Origin: Lomentospora prolificans
Taxonomy: Eukaryota > Ascomycota > Sordariomycetes > Microascales > Microascaceae
NCBI GenBank assembly: GCA_029532625.1
Contig: JARFXM010000007.1
Span: forward strand, 434,001-498,000
DNA: 64,000 nucleotides
Reading direction: 5' to 3'
This document shows positions 35,030-47,121 of this stretch, piece after piece (positions within the stretch are counted from its first letter, which is position 1; each line of letters starts with the position of its first letter). The notes under the pieces were generated by a model. It worked only from the letters and a program-made list of their open reading frames with translations, was not told the origin of the DNA and did no database searches. A program made the translations under genes and the position numbers.

Positions 35030-35603
35030 TCGACTTTTCTTTTGCTTTTCTCTCTTTCTTTTTCGTTTTCCCTGCTTTCTATTCATTCTTATTCTTGCTC
35101 TGTGTATGTGTGTTTGGATGGGATTTCTTGCAATGATAGCACACGGAGCGATATTCATTGGACTCGAGATTTGTTTTGGTTCATCTCCATTTATTGTAGC
35201 CTGGGCTTAGATTTTAAAAGCCAGCCAGCAATGACATTTGGTATTTTTCGTGTTTAATTGATGCATTCTCTTTGCCAGCCAACTCATCGGCCTCTCTATC
35301 TCTCTCACACACACACATACACACACACACACACTCTCTCTCTCTATATCTCTCTCTCTCTCTCTCTTGGCTGCGGTCTCGAGACGTGTCAAATGTCGGT
35401 TGATTGTTAGTACACAGTGTTGGTTCCGTCAAGCTGCACTGCCAGCGACCGCCGCCTTCACCACGATTGAATTTCTCAGCAGCCTAACCGACTCGGCAGC
35501 CTGCCTTCAAACTCTCACACCCAGGTCATTTGTTTCATGAGAACAGCGTAAAGAAACAGATTGGAACAGGGTGCGGTATATCGCTGCTTACACCGGTCGA
35601 GCC
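35030..35603. other. intergenic, tandem genes, with CA/CT repeats
   Basis: Between the aminotransferase stop and the DML1 start. Begins pyrimidine-rich after the stop, holds a compound CT/CA/CT microsatellite at 35294-35368, and should contain the DML1 promoter. No gene. Confidence 0.6.
35294..35368. repeat. (CT)n-(CA)n-(CT)n compound microsatellite
   Basis: CT units, then CA units with one interruption, then CT units with a single TATA interruption. Sits between the aminotransferase and DML1 genes. Confidence 0.9.
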
Positions 35604-37574
35604 ATGGTGCGTGAGATAATCACGCTGCAGCTCGGCGAGCTGAGCAACTATGTAGCAACGCACTTTTGGAACGCCCAAGTATGTCGATGCTGTCTTCCGT
35701 TCTTTTTTTTCTTTTTAATTTTTTTTTTTTTTCCTCTGCTACTCTTTTGGAGGGGTAGCAAGAAGACCGCACCATCCACCACGTATAACACATCACAAAT
35801 GCAAGCTGCGAGCTGACCGAGAACGCCAGGAGTCGTATTTCACGTACGGCGACGAGGAAAAATCGCCCGTGGATCACAATGTTCACTGGAGGCAGGGTAT
35901 AGGTGCGGACGGGTCGGAGACCTTTCTCCCGCGGGCGCTGATATATGATTTCCGGTCCAACTATGGCCCGTTGGGAAGGTCAAATCCTCTCTACGAGAAC
36001 GAGGACGACGACCCAAACAGACATCTTTGGTAACATCTCCCTGTCACCCACCCCCTTTTACTCCCTCCATCTCTAAAATCCTAACAGAAACTCTTTCTCT
36101 CTCTCTCACAATAAAGGCACGGCAACGCCGCCATCCACAAACAACCCCCCATCCCCAAATCCCCCTACCACGCCGCCCTAGAAGCCGGCACCGTCCCCGC
36201 CCTAACCACCGCCTCGGTCCGCTACTGGTCCGACTTCACACGGCCCTACTTCCACCCGCGGTCCATCGTGCAGCTCAGCGATCTCGAGGGCACGCCGGCG
36301 CAGTCTACGGGCGGTGGCACTGGCGGCGCCCCGACGCTGGACTCGTTCGAGCACGGCAAGGAGCTGTTCAAGGCGGTCGATGCGGCCGACGACGTGCTGG
36401 ACGGGCAGCTGAGGGCGTTTGTAGAGGAGTGCGACCTGTTGCAGGGGATGCAGGTTGTTGTCGGTGGCGAGGACGGGTGGAGCGGGTTTGGGGCTGGGCT
36501 GTTGGAGAGGGTGAGAGATGAATATGGGAAGAGCTGCGTGTGGGTTTGGATGCCGGACGGTGGTGCTGGCGGGAACAAGGTATGAAGGAAAAACCCTCCT
36601 CTCGCTGATCTCTCTTTTCCGCTTCTTCTTTTTTTCCCATCTTTTTCTCGCCTTATATTACAACTAACACCAGTCCCCGATCGACAGAAAGAGAAGCAAC
36701 TCCTCCGCCTCATCAACAAAGCCAAGTCCCTCACAGACTCCCTCCCCCTGGCATCAACCCTCATCCCCCTCTCCCTACCCCCGCGCCTCCAATCCCCTTA
36801 CGCCCTAGACCCGTCTTCCCCATGGCACACCTCCGCCCTGCTCTCCACGGCCCTCGAATCCGTCACGCTCCCCGCCCGGCTGCACCCGTCCTCGCAGCAG
36901 ACCACCCTCGCGGATATGTCTGCGTCTTTGAACCTGCAGGGGAGACATAACCTTGCCCGCTTACAGCTGGGCGTGGGCGATGGACGGGCTGCGACCGATG
37001 CTTCCTCCGCGTTGGATGTCGATCTCTTCGATCTCACGGAAAGGAAGGGCAAAGAACCCAAAGCAAGAGGCGGGGCATTCGGCCGCGTCTTCGTCCAGCG
37101 CGGCGATAGACGCTCCGCCGAGCAAGAAGACGCCGTTTTCCAAGCCCTCTTTGACGAGACAACAAACAACGCTCCCACATCAAGGTAACCTATCCTCCCC
37201 CCCTTCTTTTTCTCCCTCTTTTCTTCTTTTTTTTTTTCTTCACATCTCCCCTAGACAAGCAAGAACTAACAAGAGACCAACCTCTTTTCTCCTTTTTAAC
37301 TCCTCACAGATACAAATCCCCCCTCTCCTACCCCCTCCCAGACAGCTTCCCCAAAATCTACAAACTCCCCACCAACGACTCCGCCTCCTCCCTAACCGTC
37401 GACGCCCTCCTCTCCACAGACGCCCAAGTCTCCGTCTCCGCAAAGGCCCTCCGCCGCCTCGTGCTCCCCGCGCTGAGGGGCGACGAGCGCGAGGTCGTCG
37501 GGAATGCGTTGGCCGAGCTGGCGGAGGAGTACCATGAGGGGTGGTCTAGCGGGAGTGACGATGACGATTACTGA
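35604..37574 (+). CDS. dml1: Dml1/misato protein (tubulin-like, mitochondrial inheritance)
   Basis: Five exons, 35604-35678, 35830-36029, 36117-36579, 36688-37184 and 37310-37574, give 499 residues. Misato/Dml1 proteins combine tubulin- and FtsZ-like segments and act in mitochondrial DNA partition and mitochondrial morphology. The N-terminus MVREIITLQLGELSNYVATHFWNAQ, continued after the intron by ESYFTY, is the family signature. It is followed by LPRALIYDFRSNYG, WSDFTRPYFHPRSIVQL, the GKELFKAVD..DGQLRAFVEECDLLQG segment, and in exon 4 tubulin-like RLQLGVGDGRA. The C-terminus is acidic (SSGSDDDDY). The Gly-rich stretch near residue 165 (GGGTGGAP) is probably a loop. All joins keep phase and restore conserved wording, for example HLW|HGN. 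It converges on PAP1 across 1.6 kb. Confidence 0.93.
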
Positions 37575-39172
37575 GAGACGAGTAGGCACGAGGTAGCAAA
37601 TTGGACCCGGAAAAGAAAGAAAAAGAAAAATTCGGTACAAGGTATTGCAATGGTTTTTGCCTGCTTCCAATCTACAGTTTGATCATGTTTGCTATCCAGA
37701 GCATCAGATATAAACCTACCAAGACAGCCCACGAAAAGCTTACAGCTACCAAAAAAGAAAGACCCAAAAAACAAAGAGAGAGTAAATAAAAATAAAACAT
37801 CACCGAGATCTACCATGCTAGTTCCGCTACGAGTGACACTGGTATTTTATTATCCTCGTTCTAAAACTGCAGAAAGAACCTCCCCCTCAGCCAAAACCCA
37901 GGCCGAGGAAAGCGAGAGGCATGCAAGGCAAAACGTTGCAGTCTAAAAATACACATATCGATGTCCGTCCTAGAATAACCGAAACGTAGGTGATCCCTTT
38001 TCTCCCCTTATAAAAAAGAACACCACCATTTCCCTTTTTTGAGTTCCGTTTGATAATAGGTAAAAGAAAAAAAAATGAAAACAGCCCCCTCCTCCCGTTC
38101 CGGTAAAAGCTGTGATGCAAGGCTGGTTAAGAAACAATGGTGTAGAAGGATCAAGAAAAGGAAGAAGACCCAAAAGGGACCAAACTAGAATCCCCACCCT
38201 TCCAAGACACCGAGAACTCGAGCTCTAGGAACGAGAAGGAGAGTGGGCCTGGTAGAACTAAAACGAAACGAAACGAAACGAAACCTAGGTTTGTGTGTGT
38301 GTGAGTGTGTGTGTGCGAGTGTGTGTGTGTTTGCGTGGTGTTGACGCTTCCAAACTCCGCCCTATGATCATTCAGCTAATTGTCGCAAACAAAGGAAAGA
38401 AAAACGTAGGAACGAGGTATGGTTGTTGTGTCGACTCGTGACTTGGGTATCAAGGCTGCCAGATGTGCGCTTCTCGCGGTTATAACACGTTCGAGGCTAA
38501 GGGAGAAGACGAAGAGAGAGGCAGTGACTTCAACTGCTTGCAAAACCATGTTGCAATACCCACTTTCCTTTCTTCCACCCTCTTTTACCTCCTTCCTTTC
38601 TTTTTTCTCCTATACTCTTCCAGTCAATAAGGTACCAACAGTTGGGCAATCGCGAGCCTCCGTTTAGACAACCCCGCGGGACCTCCGCTGGTCTTTTGAA
38701 AAAAAGGTTATCGCTGGCCGCAATCTTGGTAGAAAACCGCGTGTTAACCTGTAGGCCATCATTCAGCAGGACGAGGAATAAACAGATGGTTAAAAAAAGA
38801 AAACAAAAAAAAAAAAAGCCTTGTGTGGCTGGCAATGTTCCCGGCTTGCAAGTGTGGCATTTTTACCCTTCCAAGTCTTGGGCTCAAGGGTCGAGGTGCC
38901 TGAGAAGTTGGAACAAGATACGGCTACTCGAGAGCCTGACTTTTTTTTTCATATTTGTTTTTCCTTCATTTTTTTTTTGGTTGTTTGAGGTCCAGATGTC
39001 TCCGGTTTTCGCGGTTTTGGTTTGAGATCTCCTTTTCAGAGAATCCAAAAAGCGCCTGTCCCGAAACTATCCCCACAGGCCCAGAGATACGGCCTCGTCG
39101 ACTGCTGACAGGGCATCATCACGGTGCTGTAGCGCGGGTGTGCGTGGTCCGCTTCTCGGAATCCTTCTCGCC
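37575..39172. other. convergent intergenic region, DML1 / PAP1
   Basis: 1.6 kb of A- or T-rich sequence with no recognisable gene. Contains (AAACG)4 at 38261-38280 and a TG-rich tract at 38291-38332. Confidence 0.6.
38261..38332. repeat. (AAACG)4 followed by a (TG)-rich tract
   Basis: Four perfect AAACG units at 38261-38280 plus a partial fifth, then after about 10 bases a TG-rich run with GA interruptions. Confidence 0.9.
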
Positions 39173-41243
39173 TTAGCCCGCGGCGGCGACCGAAGTTGGC
39201 TGTCGCCTCTTGGCAGGGGGGGTAGCGGCTCCGTGCTCGGCGGCAGTCCGCTTCTTAGAATCGACGTCTGAAGACGACCCATTGGTGGCTTGGCTATTCG
39301 GGGCCGAAGCTGCAGTTCCGTTCACCTTGGGTCGTGCAGCCTTCCTCTTGGGCCTGACCTCGCCCTCGCAGAACACATCGTCCGGGAGATCCAGGCTAGC
39401 GATGGTTAGCACATACATCTCCAAGTGGATCGCGGGCATCTTACTTTCGAAGGTGCTGCACGGTAATAGCGTTGAGCTGAGAGTCAAACTTTTCCCAACC
39501 CTTGCAAAGCTTCTTAAACTCTCCAACTTCGTTGGCAAGGTTGATGCTCTTTTGGCCTGTCGTCCTCGTCAGTTCACAAACTCGTGCATTAGAGGGACAA
39601 GGTGCTAAACTTACCTGACCGGAGCGTCAATCCAATGTAGTGCGTCGTGGTGTAAACGTACAGATCTTCATTCTCGGTCTTGACGCCGTTCGCACCCTCC
39701 TCTTGCTTTACTCCGTCGGTCCCAGCAGCCGCATCGCCGTTGCCTTCCGTCTTGGCGGGTTCATCTTTGGGCACATCCTCCTCCTTGACAACGAAACCGA
39801 GGTCTCCCTGTTGAACCTTTTGAATCTCGCTGTCGGCCTTGCACTTGTGGACGCGGTCATAACCTTTGACGAAGGCCTGTGCCAGCCCGATAGTATCGTG
39901 CTTGTCGAGGGCCAGAACGAGCATTCGAACCTTGGACTCGACAAAGCCAGACCATTTCTTGTGCGCATCTTTGGTGATGCCTGATGAGATGACAGCGAGA
40001 TAGTACTTGTAGTCAGCCGTGAAAAAGCTGTGCTTCTCGAATAGCTCGGACCAGGGCTTCTGGCCCGCCACGATCTCGTCCGTAATAGTATTAGCTCGGT
40101 GAAGTTCCCTCTGAATAATAGACATAGAAGATCTATTAATATTGTACGCAGCGTTCATGGACGGATAAGCGGGCGTAATGATGGGCATTAGGTGGTGCTT
40201 GTCTGAGGGATACACCACCGGGTTCCAGATCCTATATCCGAGAGGCGCACGCTCAATGTGCTTGAGGAGGACGGGTTGAGGCCAGGGCCACTGGCGCACG
40301 ATCCAGAAGAATTTGTTGACGATCGTGGCCGCCGTCGCCCTGGGGTAGAGCTGGCAAACCCTGGCCACTAGCATAGCCCAAGCGACACCACCGGGGTAAC
40401 CCATAACGTTGGCGTAAATGGCTCGCCTCTGAGCCCACAGCTTGATGGCACGCAGCGCCATTTGAAACGTACTCTGCTCGGGCACGAGGTCAAGAATCTC
40501 GTGGGCCACGCGCGTTCCGTTCAAAGATCGTATCTCTGTGTCGTCAAGCCCACGTAACAGCGCGGTATCGGTCAGGTTGAATTGCGCAGTGTTGGTGGGG
40601 AGCTTCTTGAGCACGGCGATCCTGGAAAAAATCATATCGATACTGATACCCCAGTACTCAAACTTGATGATGGGCACGTAGGCGTCTGTGACGACGGCGA
40701 GGTCGGTGATGGCACCTTTAGGCGCCATCTCGATGAGGAGGTTGGGGAATATCGCAAAGTAATCGACGCGCGTGACGTACTTGGGAGCCACAACAAGGGT
40801 ATCGATATCAGAGCCAGGACCAAATACGCCGAGACGGAAACCACCATACGTGAAGATCTTGCCGCGTGCATCTCGGGCAAGACCGGGCTCTTTCTCCTTG
40901 GCCACTCGGGTGACAAACTCATCGCACATCTTTTGCAGGGACTCTAGAACCAGATTCCTAAACAACTGTAAGCTCGGCTGGCCGGCTGAGGAGACTCGGT
41001 TCCCGCAAAACGATGGGGACGAAAGTCGACGAACGGCGGGGGGATGGGGGGATGCGGTGTCAAGCGGGTGTAAGAAGTCTGTCGCGATTGTGCTTACCTC
41101 TTATCCGTCTCCTCCTTGCTCTCAAAGATACCTTGCTTCCTCAACTCTTCAACCATGGCATTATTGGAATCGATCTCGGGCTTCGTGGGTAATAGCATCG
41201 AGATGGGCGGCGTAACGCCGAGCTGTCGATCGGCGGCAGACAT
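39173..41243 (-). CDS. pap1: nuclear poly(A) polymerase Pap1
   Basis: Four exons on the minus strand, 41243-41098, 40957-39615, 39556-39445 and 39395-39173, give 607 residues. Pap1 adds poly(A) tails to cleaved pre-mRNA as part of the cleavage and polyadenylation factor. The catalytic triad is Asp99 and Asp101 (FGPGSDIDTLVV) and Asp156 (GISIDMIF). RALNGTRV-like RSLNGTRVAHEIL, KLWAQRRAIYANVMGYPGGVAWAMLVAR and MPIITPAYPSMNAAYNI are near-invariant in the family. The C-terminal RNA-binding part is split by two short introns and closes with LDLPDDVF; an Ala/Lys-rich nuclear tail (PKRKAARPK, PPAKRRQP) follows. An acidic Gly/Glu-rich insert lies at about 435-470. The exon 2 acceptor at 40958 was chosen because it joins DKR to NLVLESLQK, matching the yeast alignment; earlier AG sites break phase or add residues. 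Confidence 0.96.
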
Positions 41244-42337
41244 GGCTGCGGTGGTGATGAAGAAAAAGAGCTGCTCGGCTACGGCCTACTCGCGATTTGT
41301 TCGTTCGGGAGTCGGTCGACAGAAGCCCAAACGAACTGTCGAGAAAGTCCCCCTTCGAAAGCGGTTGGGGACGAGCTGGGTCGTCGTTGTCGGAGCGGCT
41401 GGCGGGTTTGGGCGAATAGCCAGCAACTCCGATCCGCGCTGGCAATGTGGGGCGAAGATGTCAGATCGGGTGCTCAAAATGAAGAACCAAAGGGGAAACG
41501 TCTCGGTTGGACTAGAAAAGGGGGCGAAAGGGCTGCGAGCTCGTCACGGGAGAGAGGCGATTTACGTCGACGCGGTTGAGCGAGCCGCAACGAGAACCTG
41601 CTGCATGGAAAGTTCGGAGCCGACACGCTATGGAAATAATTGGGAGGAAAAGGGAGAAAGGGGAGGAAAGGGGAAGACGCTGAAAGGGAGGGGTGAATGA
41701 ACGGGCGATGGGCCTTCTTTTTTGAAATGCCAACAATAGGGAGGAGAAATCAATTTGGCAAAAGCTGGATTCTTGGGTCGTCGCTGGTTGTCGAGAAGTT
41801 GTTTTCAACGAAGCACCTGGCTGCAGAGGAAGAGGCTACTGGTAGGTGAGTATTTCCTACCCCAGCTAAGCCCCGACTTCTATTGGGTATTTGGTATTGG
41901 CACGGGCGAGCAGGAGCCTCGGAGAGGGTCGTGTTGGAGAGTACAGCTACTTCTTGTGCGAAAGCCGCTAGTGTTTTACGAGATGAAGTTGAACAAGAGG
42001 GTCAGCCTCAGGTACCAGTACTTTTTATCCACTGACCAGCCATGGTGGCTGGTGTTCGGGAACGAGGCAAGAAGCAACCAACCACTCACGGCCTGGACCG
42101 ACACGGTGATGCGCTGACTCATCAAGATTCTCACTGGAGAGTCAAAACAACCCACAAGAAGACAACGGGGTTGTCGTGGTGCATTAGAGCTGATATCGTC
42201 GTATCTCATTTTGAAGTGCGTGAGTATATCTAAAGAAAATACATATCTTTGTACATATTCGCCATTTGCACGGCGCTGGTCATCTCTTTCCCCCCCACCA
42301 CATCTGAGAAGACCGATTATTGTCTTAGCTGAGATAC
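41244..42337. other. intergenic upstream of PAP1
   Basis: 1.1 kb between the PAP1 start (-) and the 3' end of the septin-like gene (-). Purine-rich on the plus strand at 41500-41700, that is, CT-rich on the PAP1 strand, fitting a fungal promoter. Frames seen here overlap on both strands and look like chance. Confidence 0.6.
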
Positions 42338-44420
42338 CTATGGGCCAGGTCCGCCCGCATACCACATCCACACCCCAAATGTACCAAGCACTCCAACGGT
42401 TCCCACCACTTCGACAATCGTCTGGCCGCGATGCTTGATGGTCCCCAGTATTTGGAGAAGCCCCAGAGGATCCTGGTGGGTCTTGTGCTCGGCGGTCTTC
42501 AATCGCCTACCGCCCCTGCTGTGCTGCCGCCTTGCCACGGTCATGTTTGCATGGTGGGTGAGCTGGAGAAGATTGGGATTCTGTACGCTGTTGTTACTCA
42601 GGCTCCTCCGTAGCGCGGCCGCCCAGTCGTCGAGAAGTTCGTCGTTAGTACGGCTGGACCCAATGTCTCGCCGCCACCTCAGGATGCCGCCGGCTGGGGC
42701 CAGATCCTGGATTGAGAGTCTCGGTGCAAGGCATAGATCCATTCCGTAGCCGTATTGGGTATGACGTTTTCTCCACTTCAAGTATACCTTGGCCGCCGAG
42801 TGTCGGAGCCACGATGCCCCATTGGGGCAGAATATATCATCAACGAGCCTAGCAAGGTCGGTTGTGACAAGAGGCTGAATGTATTCCGAGTTCACAAGCA
42901 GGCTCGCATCACCTAGATCGAAGTCCGAGCCGGGTGCGGATGAAATCGCATAGACGGCTACAGTTCCTTCCGGTGCACCTGAATTGCTAAAGGTAAATGG
43001 CCCTACGTAGTTATCGGCTAGCTTCTGGGCCACCGTCTCTTTGATAGAGGCGACTTCTTCCACTGATAACGTGTCCGCATGTGATACCACGGGGATGACG
43101 TTCGTAACTTGCTGGAGTGCTAGCAGGAACTGCACATCTTCTTTAGTAAGGCCTATGCGGGAAAGTTAGCACCAAATTAAAACCCTCAAAACGGCGAAAG
43201 TGAGGGAAACCGGGCGTACCCTCAGGTGATATTAGATATAGTACAGCGCTAACAAGAGACCCTCCGCTGGCGCTCAGAAGCTTAAGCATATCGCTATCCG
43301 CTGCTGCACTCGATAGGTGGGGAGTCAAGTGTGACTCTATATAATCTCGAACGAGTGAGATGCAATCAGATGGCTGCCAAACAAGGTTAGTAGCCACAAA
43401 AAGAGCGAGGATAGGACCTCGAAACATACATTGGTGTCTGCTCCGTGTCCTGGGGTATCAACGAAGCAGATATTCTTATCGTACTGAGTACCTAGCTCAT
43501 AATCTTGGCAAGGTTCCGAGATATCATCCTCACAGGGCGTCCACCACGGAGGGCGTGGCATCGTACTCGCGTACACCTCCGTGATCCTAGGGCCCTCTGT
43601 GTGGCTAAAACGAGGATAGTTGGGTAGGTTCCCGCCGACTAGAGCATCTTTCGTCTGCCCCACATGTACAATATGCTCGCAGCACTGCAATATTGCCCGG
43701 ATAAGAGATGATTTCCCAGTACCTGGACGCACGTCAGTATGGCAACGGGGAAGGGAGATTCACGTGAAACAAACCTTTGGCACCTGCGACTAGAATCTTG
43801 AGCCCGCCTATAGCTTTGCCAGTCTCCGTGAACGGCCTCCGATCAGGAAGCGTGATCAGCGGCATAATAAGCTGCTGCTCCGAGTGTTCAGCAGATTGAT
43901 CCTGATGAACCAGCGAGCTCGTATCCAACTCGCCCAGCCCACTCGGCGCATGACTAAAGGGATACTCGGAAAACGAAGCAACCGGAGAGTCCCGGTGAGG
44001 GATGGAGCAGCTTATATCAGAAATGGCGACAGAGCCCTCCGGAACCGACGGAGACAATACTGACGACGTCCTCGTGTTCGACGGACGGGCGGTGAGGCCT
44101 GAATCGCCGGGCTTCACGGTCTGCATCGACTCGCGACGGAACATGCCGCTTTCTGCTCGCGTGGGAGATCGAGGTTCAGACGGCAACTTCTCGTTGCCAT
44201 TGCGGGAGCGACCCCGCATCTCGTGCGATTTCGCCGGCGATTGCTTCCGGCGGGTTGGAATAGAGTAGGTCTGGGACCGTGGGCGCCGCTCAGTGGAGGC
44301 ATTCATGTCCTCCTCGCTGACAAGGCAGAATGACGTCTGCAGCGGCTCGGCTGGCGGGGCAGCGAAAGGCGCGCCGAAGCCACGGCCGTTCGGACTCGTC
44401 GAACCGGCAAGATTCCGCAT
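42338..44420 (-). CDS. septin-like GTPase with C-terminal membrane segment
   Basis: Four exons on the minus strand, 44420-43775, 43722-43430, 43373-43220 and 43152-42338, encode 635 residues. Residues 1-200 are Ser/Pro/Arg-rich and probably disordered. The GTPase domain follows, with G1 GAKGTGKSS at about 213-221 (interrupted by an intron), G3 DTPGHG at 304-309 and G4 SHAD at 388-391. The strand order and the CISLVRDYIESHL helix after G3 recall septins (TRAFAC class), but the protein is less conserved than core septins and lacks an obvious septin-unique element and coiled coil. The C-terminus ends with a hydrophobic stretch, residues 608-631 (VEVVGTVGVLGTFGVWMWYA), preceded by a basic region, which suggests a tail anchor. 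Membrane-bound septin-like GTPases occur in filamentous fungi. Role at hyphal membranes is inference. All four joins keep phase. Confidence 0.85.
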
Positions 44421-46059
44421 TATTGGGGGTAGTTCGTAGATGGTAGTGTAAGCGTAAAATGGGTAGATTCGCTTTGGGGTCTCAAAGACCTAATATTCGA
44501 GGAAATGGCATTAGTTTTCATCAGAGCAACACACTCTCCAAAAGTTGGCACGGATAGCAGCATGCTATATCGCAGTCACAAGTGGAGCTGGACGCAGCTT
44601 GCAGGGTTAGAAAGACAGTTGCGTACCCAAAGGCAAGAGAGAGCTGGAATTGCCGCCCATCAAGCGCAAGATAAGTTGATCTGGGCTGATGAGCAGACGA
44701 TGTATGGTACGGTAAATGTATATCAGACAGCAAAGGCGCGGAGAATAATCGGAGGGATCGGGAGGGGTTGACGAAAGGTGGTCGGGAGACTTGGGCGGTC
44801 TCAGGTGGCGGCCAGAGGCGGTATTATCAGCTTCGTCGGTTGAAGGTGAGAGCTTGGAACTACTAGATCTGGACCCACGAAGATAACCTCAAATTGGTAA
44901 GAAAGGAAGATATATCCTGATCACCTCCTTGGATTTCGTGAGCTTCACCACCGGCTGCAAATGTATAGTAGAGCGGCTCCAGGACAGGTATAGTTGGGGT
45001 GTGGTATCTTTGTGTCTCGTGGCTGGCAGAGGATGAAGAATATAGTTCCAATGCTACGTACTTGCGGCAGCCAGCAATCATCCGCTACCCAAAGCCAGGC
45101 AGTCCAGAACCAAAAACACCACAGCTTGTTCGGGCGATTCCAAACGTTCCTGCCCCCCCTTTTCTGGCTACTACGGAAGTCATTAAATGGTACACCGCGC
45201 TGGCAGCCCAGCACGTCTCCGATCCAGCGACCAGTGGCGTTGATGACTTGTACCTCCTGACGTAGCGTCGTCTGGATTTGATGGCGTGGGGTAATAAAGA
45301 GAGATCTGGTATCCTCTACCCTTCTCAACCCCACTCGCCCGCACTTCAACGCTGCAGCGACCCAGCGTTCAGGGTCGTACCGGGTACAAGCTGGCTGATA
45401 AGCTACCCCTCCTCGTCCCCAATTTGCCTTTTTGCCAGCCATTTGTCAACTGGGCCTTCTGACAGACCCAGCACGTTGTGACCCGACACGATACAACCTG
45501 AATCAATCCACCCCACCACCTCACACTCCGAATCATCCTCAACAGGTTTGTAGCTGCCAGCCAGTCAGTGGCCAGCACGGGCAGACGCCAGCCTTAATCC
45601 CACTGAACGCCCCTGTATCCTGTATTGCCAGCAGCCCATTCAGTGCAACCGCTGGCAATCTGCCAACCAGAAGCCGCCATACACCAACGAGACGGCTCGT
45701 CCTCTGGGAGGCCCGCACTAAAATGCGCGCAGCACCAGCACAGCCCATTCCGAACATCTGACTCACTACAGTGCCTCGTTGCATATTTTGCCCTTTTTTG
45801 GGCTCTCTTCATACTTTCTTCTACTCGAGGCTCCGATATACCCCCAAAGTCAAGTCTTCCTCGATATATCATTCCATAGGGACACGCATTCTCGACGGCT
45901 GCTCTGTTCGCTCTCAAGTGGCGGCTCTGCCTCCTCTCCGAATTTACCCGACCTCACTCACTTCGTCCTCCTTCCCGCGCGGCCGCGGCGCTACTGGATC
46001 GCTCCGACAACGATCCTCTCCTTAATACGATCTAATATCTTGATATCTTATTCAAAATA
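44421..46059. other. divergent intergenic region, septin-like / Pho85
   Basis: 1.6 kb. A CCAG/GCCA-rich block spans about 45430-45740 (for example CAGCCAGTCAGTGGCCAGC), and CT-rich sequence precedes Pho85 (45790-46020). A 165-codon open frame on the minus strand (44945-45442) overlaps an 88-codon frame on the plus strand; neither could be assigned. Confidence 0.55.
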
Positions 46060-47121
46060 ATGGACGGCAAGAGGCACCCCAGCTCGTTCCAGCAGCTGGA
46101 AAAGCTCGGCGAGGGCACATATGCCACTGTATGACTTCCCGCACCAAACCCTCCACCAGGTTCTTTTTATTATTAACCGTGCATATCCGCGGTATAGGTC
46201 TTCAAGGGTCGAAACAGGCAAACAGGAGAGCTTGTCGCTCTTAAAGAAATCCACCTCGATTCCGAGGAGGGTACCCCGTCCACTGCCATCCGCGAAATCT
46301 CCCTCATGAAGGAGCTTAAGCATGAGAACATTGTCGCCCTTCACGATGTCATCCACACCGAGAATAAGCTCATGCTCGTCTTCGAGCACATGGACGGCGA
46401 TCTTAAGAAGTACATGGATACCAACGGCGATAGGGGTGCTCTCAAGCCCATGACCATCAAGTCCTTCATGTACCAGCTCCTCAAGGGCATCGACTTCTGC
46501 CACCAGAATAGGGTCCTCCACCGCGATCTCAAGCCCCAAAACCTGCTCATCAACAGCAAAGGCCAGCTCAAGCTGGGTGATTTCGGTCTTGCCCGCGCCT
46601 TTGGCATTCCCGTTAACACCTTCTCCAACGAGGTCGTCACTCTCTGGTACCGCGCCCCCGATGTTCTCCTCGGTAGCCGTACCTATAACACTAGTATCGA
46701 CATCTGGTCTGCGGGGTGCATCATGGCCGAGATGTACACGGGCAGGCCTCTATTCCCCGGCACCACCAACGAGGACCAGATTGTGCGCATCTTTAGGATA
46801 ATGGGCACCCCAACCGAGAGGACCTGGCCCGGCATCACCCAGTTCCCCGAATATAAGCCCAACTTCCAGATGTACGCCACCCAGGATCTCCGCCAGATCC
46901 TCCCTCAGATCGATCCCGATGGTATCGACCTCCTCCAGCGCATGCTTCAGCTCCGACCCGAGTTCCGCATCAGCGCCCACGATGCCCTTAAGCACCGCTG
47001 GTTCAACGATCTGATCCTCCAGCATCACCAGCAACAGCAGGCTGCGGCTGCTATGCAAGCCCAGGCTAGGGGGTATCCCCAGCAAGTACCTACTCAGGCC
47101 GCCCCATATGACGGCTACTGA
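46060..47121 (+). CDS. pho85: cyclin-dependent kinase Pho85
   Basis: Two exons, 46060-46128 and 46198-47121, encode 330 residues. Pho85 pairs with Pcl-type cyclins to control phosphate response, glycogen, cell cycle and polarity. The kinase domain is complete: glycine loop LGEGTYATV split by the intron, ATP lysine Lys39 (VALKEI), a canonical PSTAIRE cyclin-binding helix at 50-56, catalytic HRDLKPQN with Asp133, DFG at 151-153, the activation segment FSNEVVTLWYRAPDVLLGS, and DIWSAGCIMAEM. The sequence EGTPSTAIREISLMKELKHENIV and the GLARAFGIPVNTFSNEVVTLWYRAPDVL region fit Pho85 better than Cdc28. The C-terminal tail after about 295 is Gln/Ala-rich. A poly(T) run of 26 lies 64 bases past the stop. 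Confidence 0.95.
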
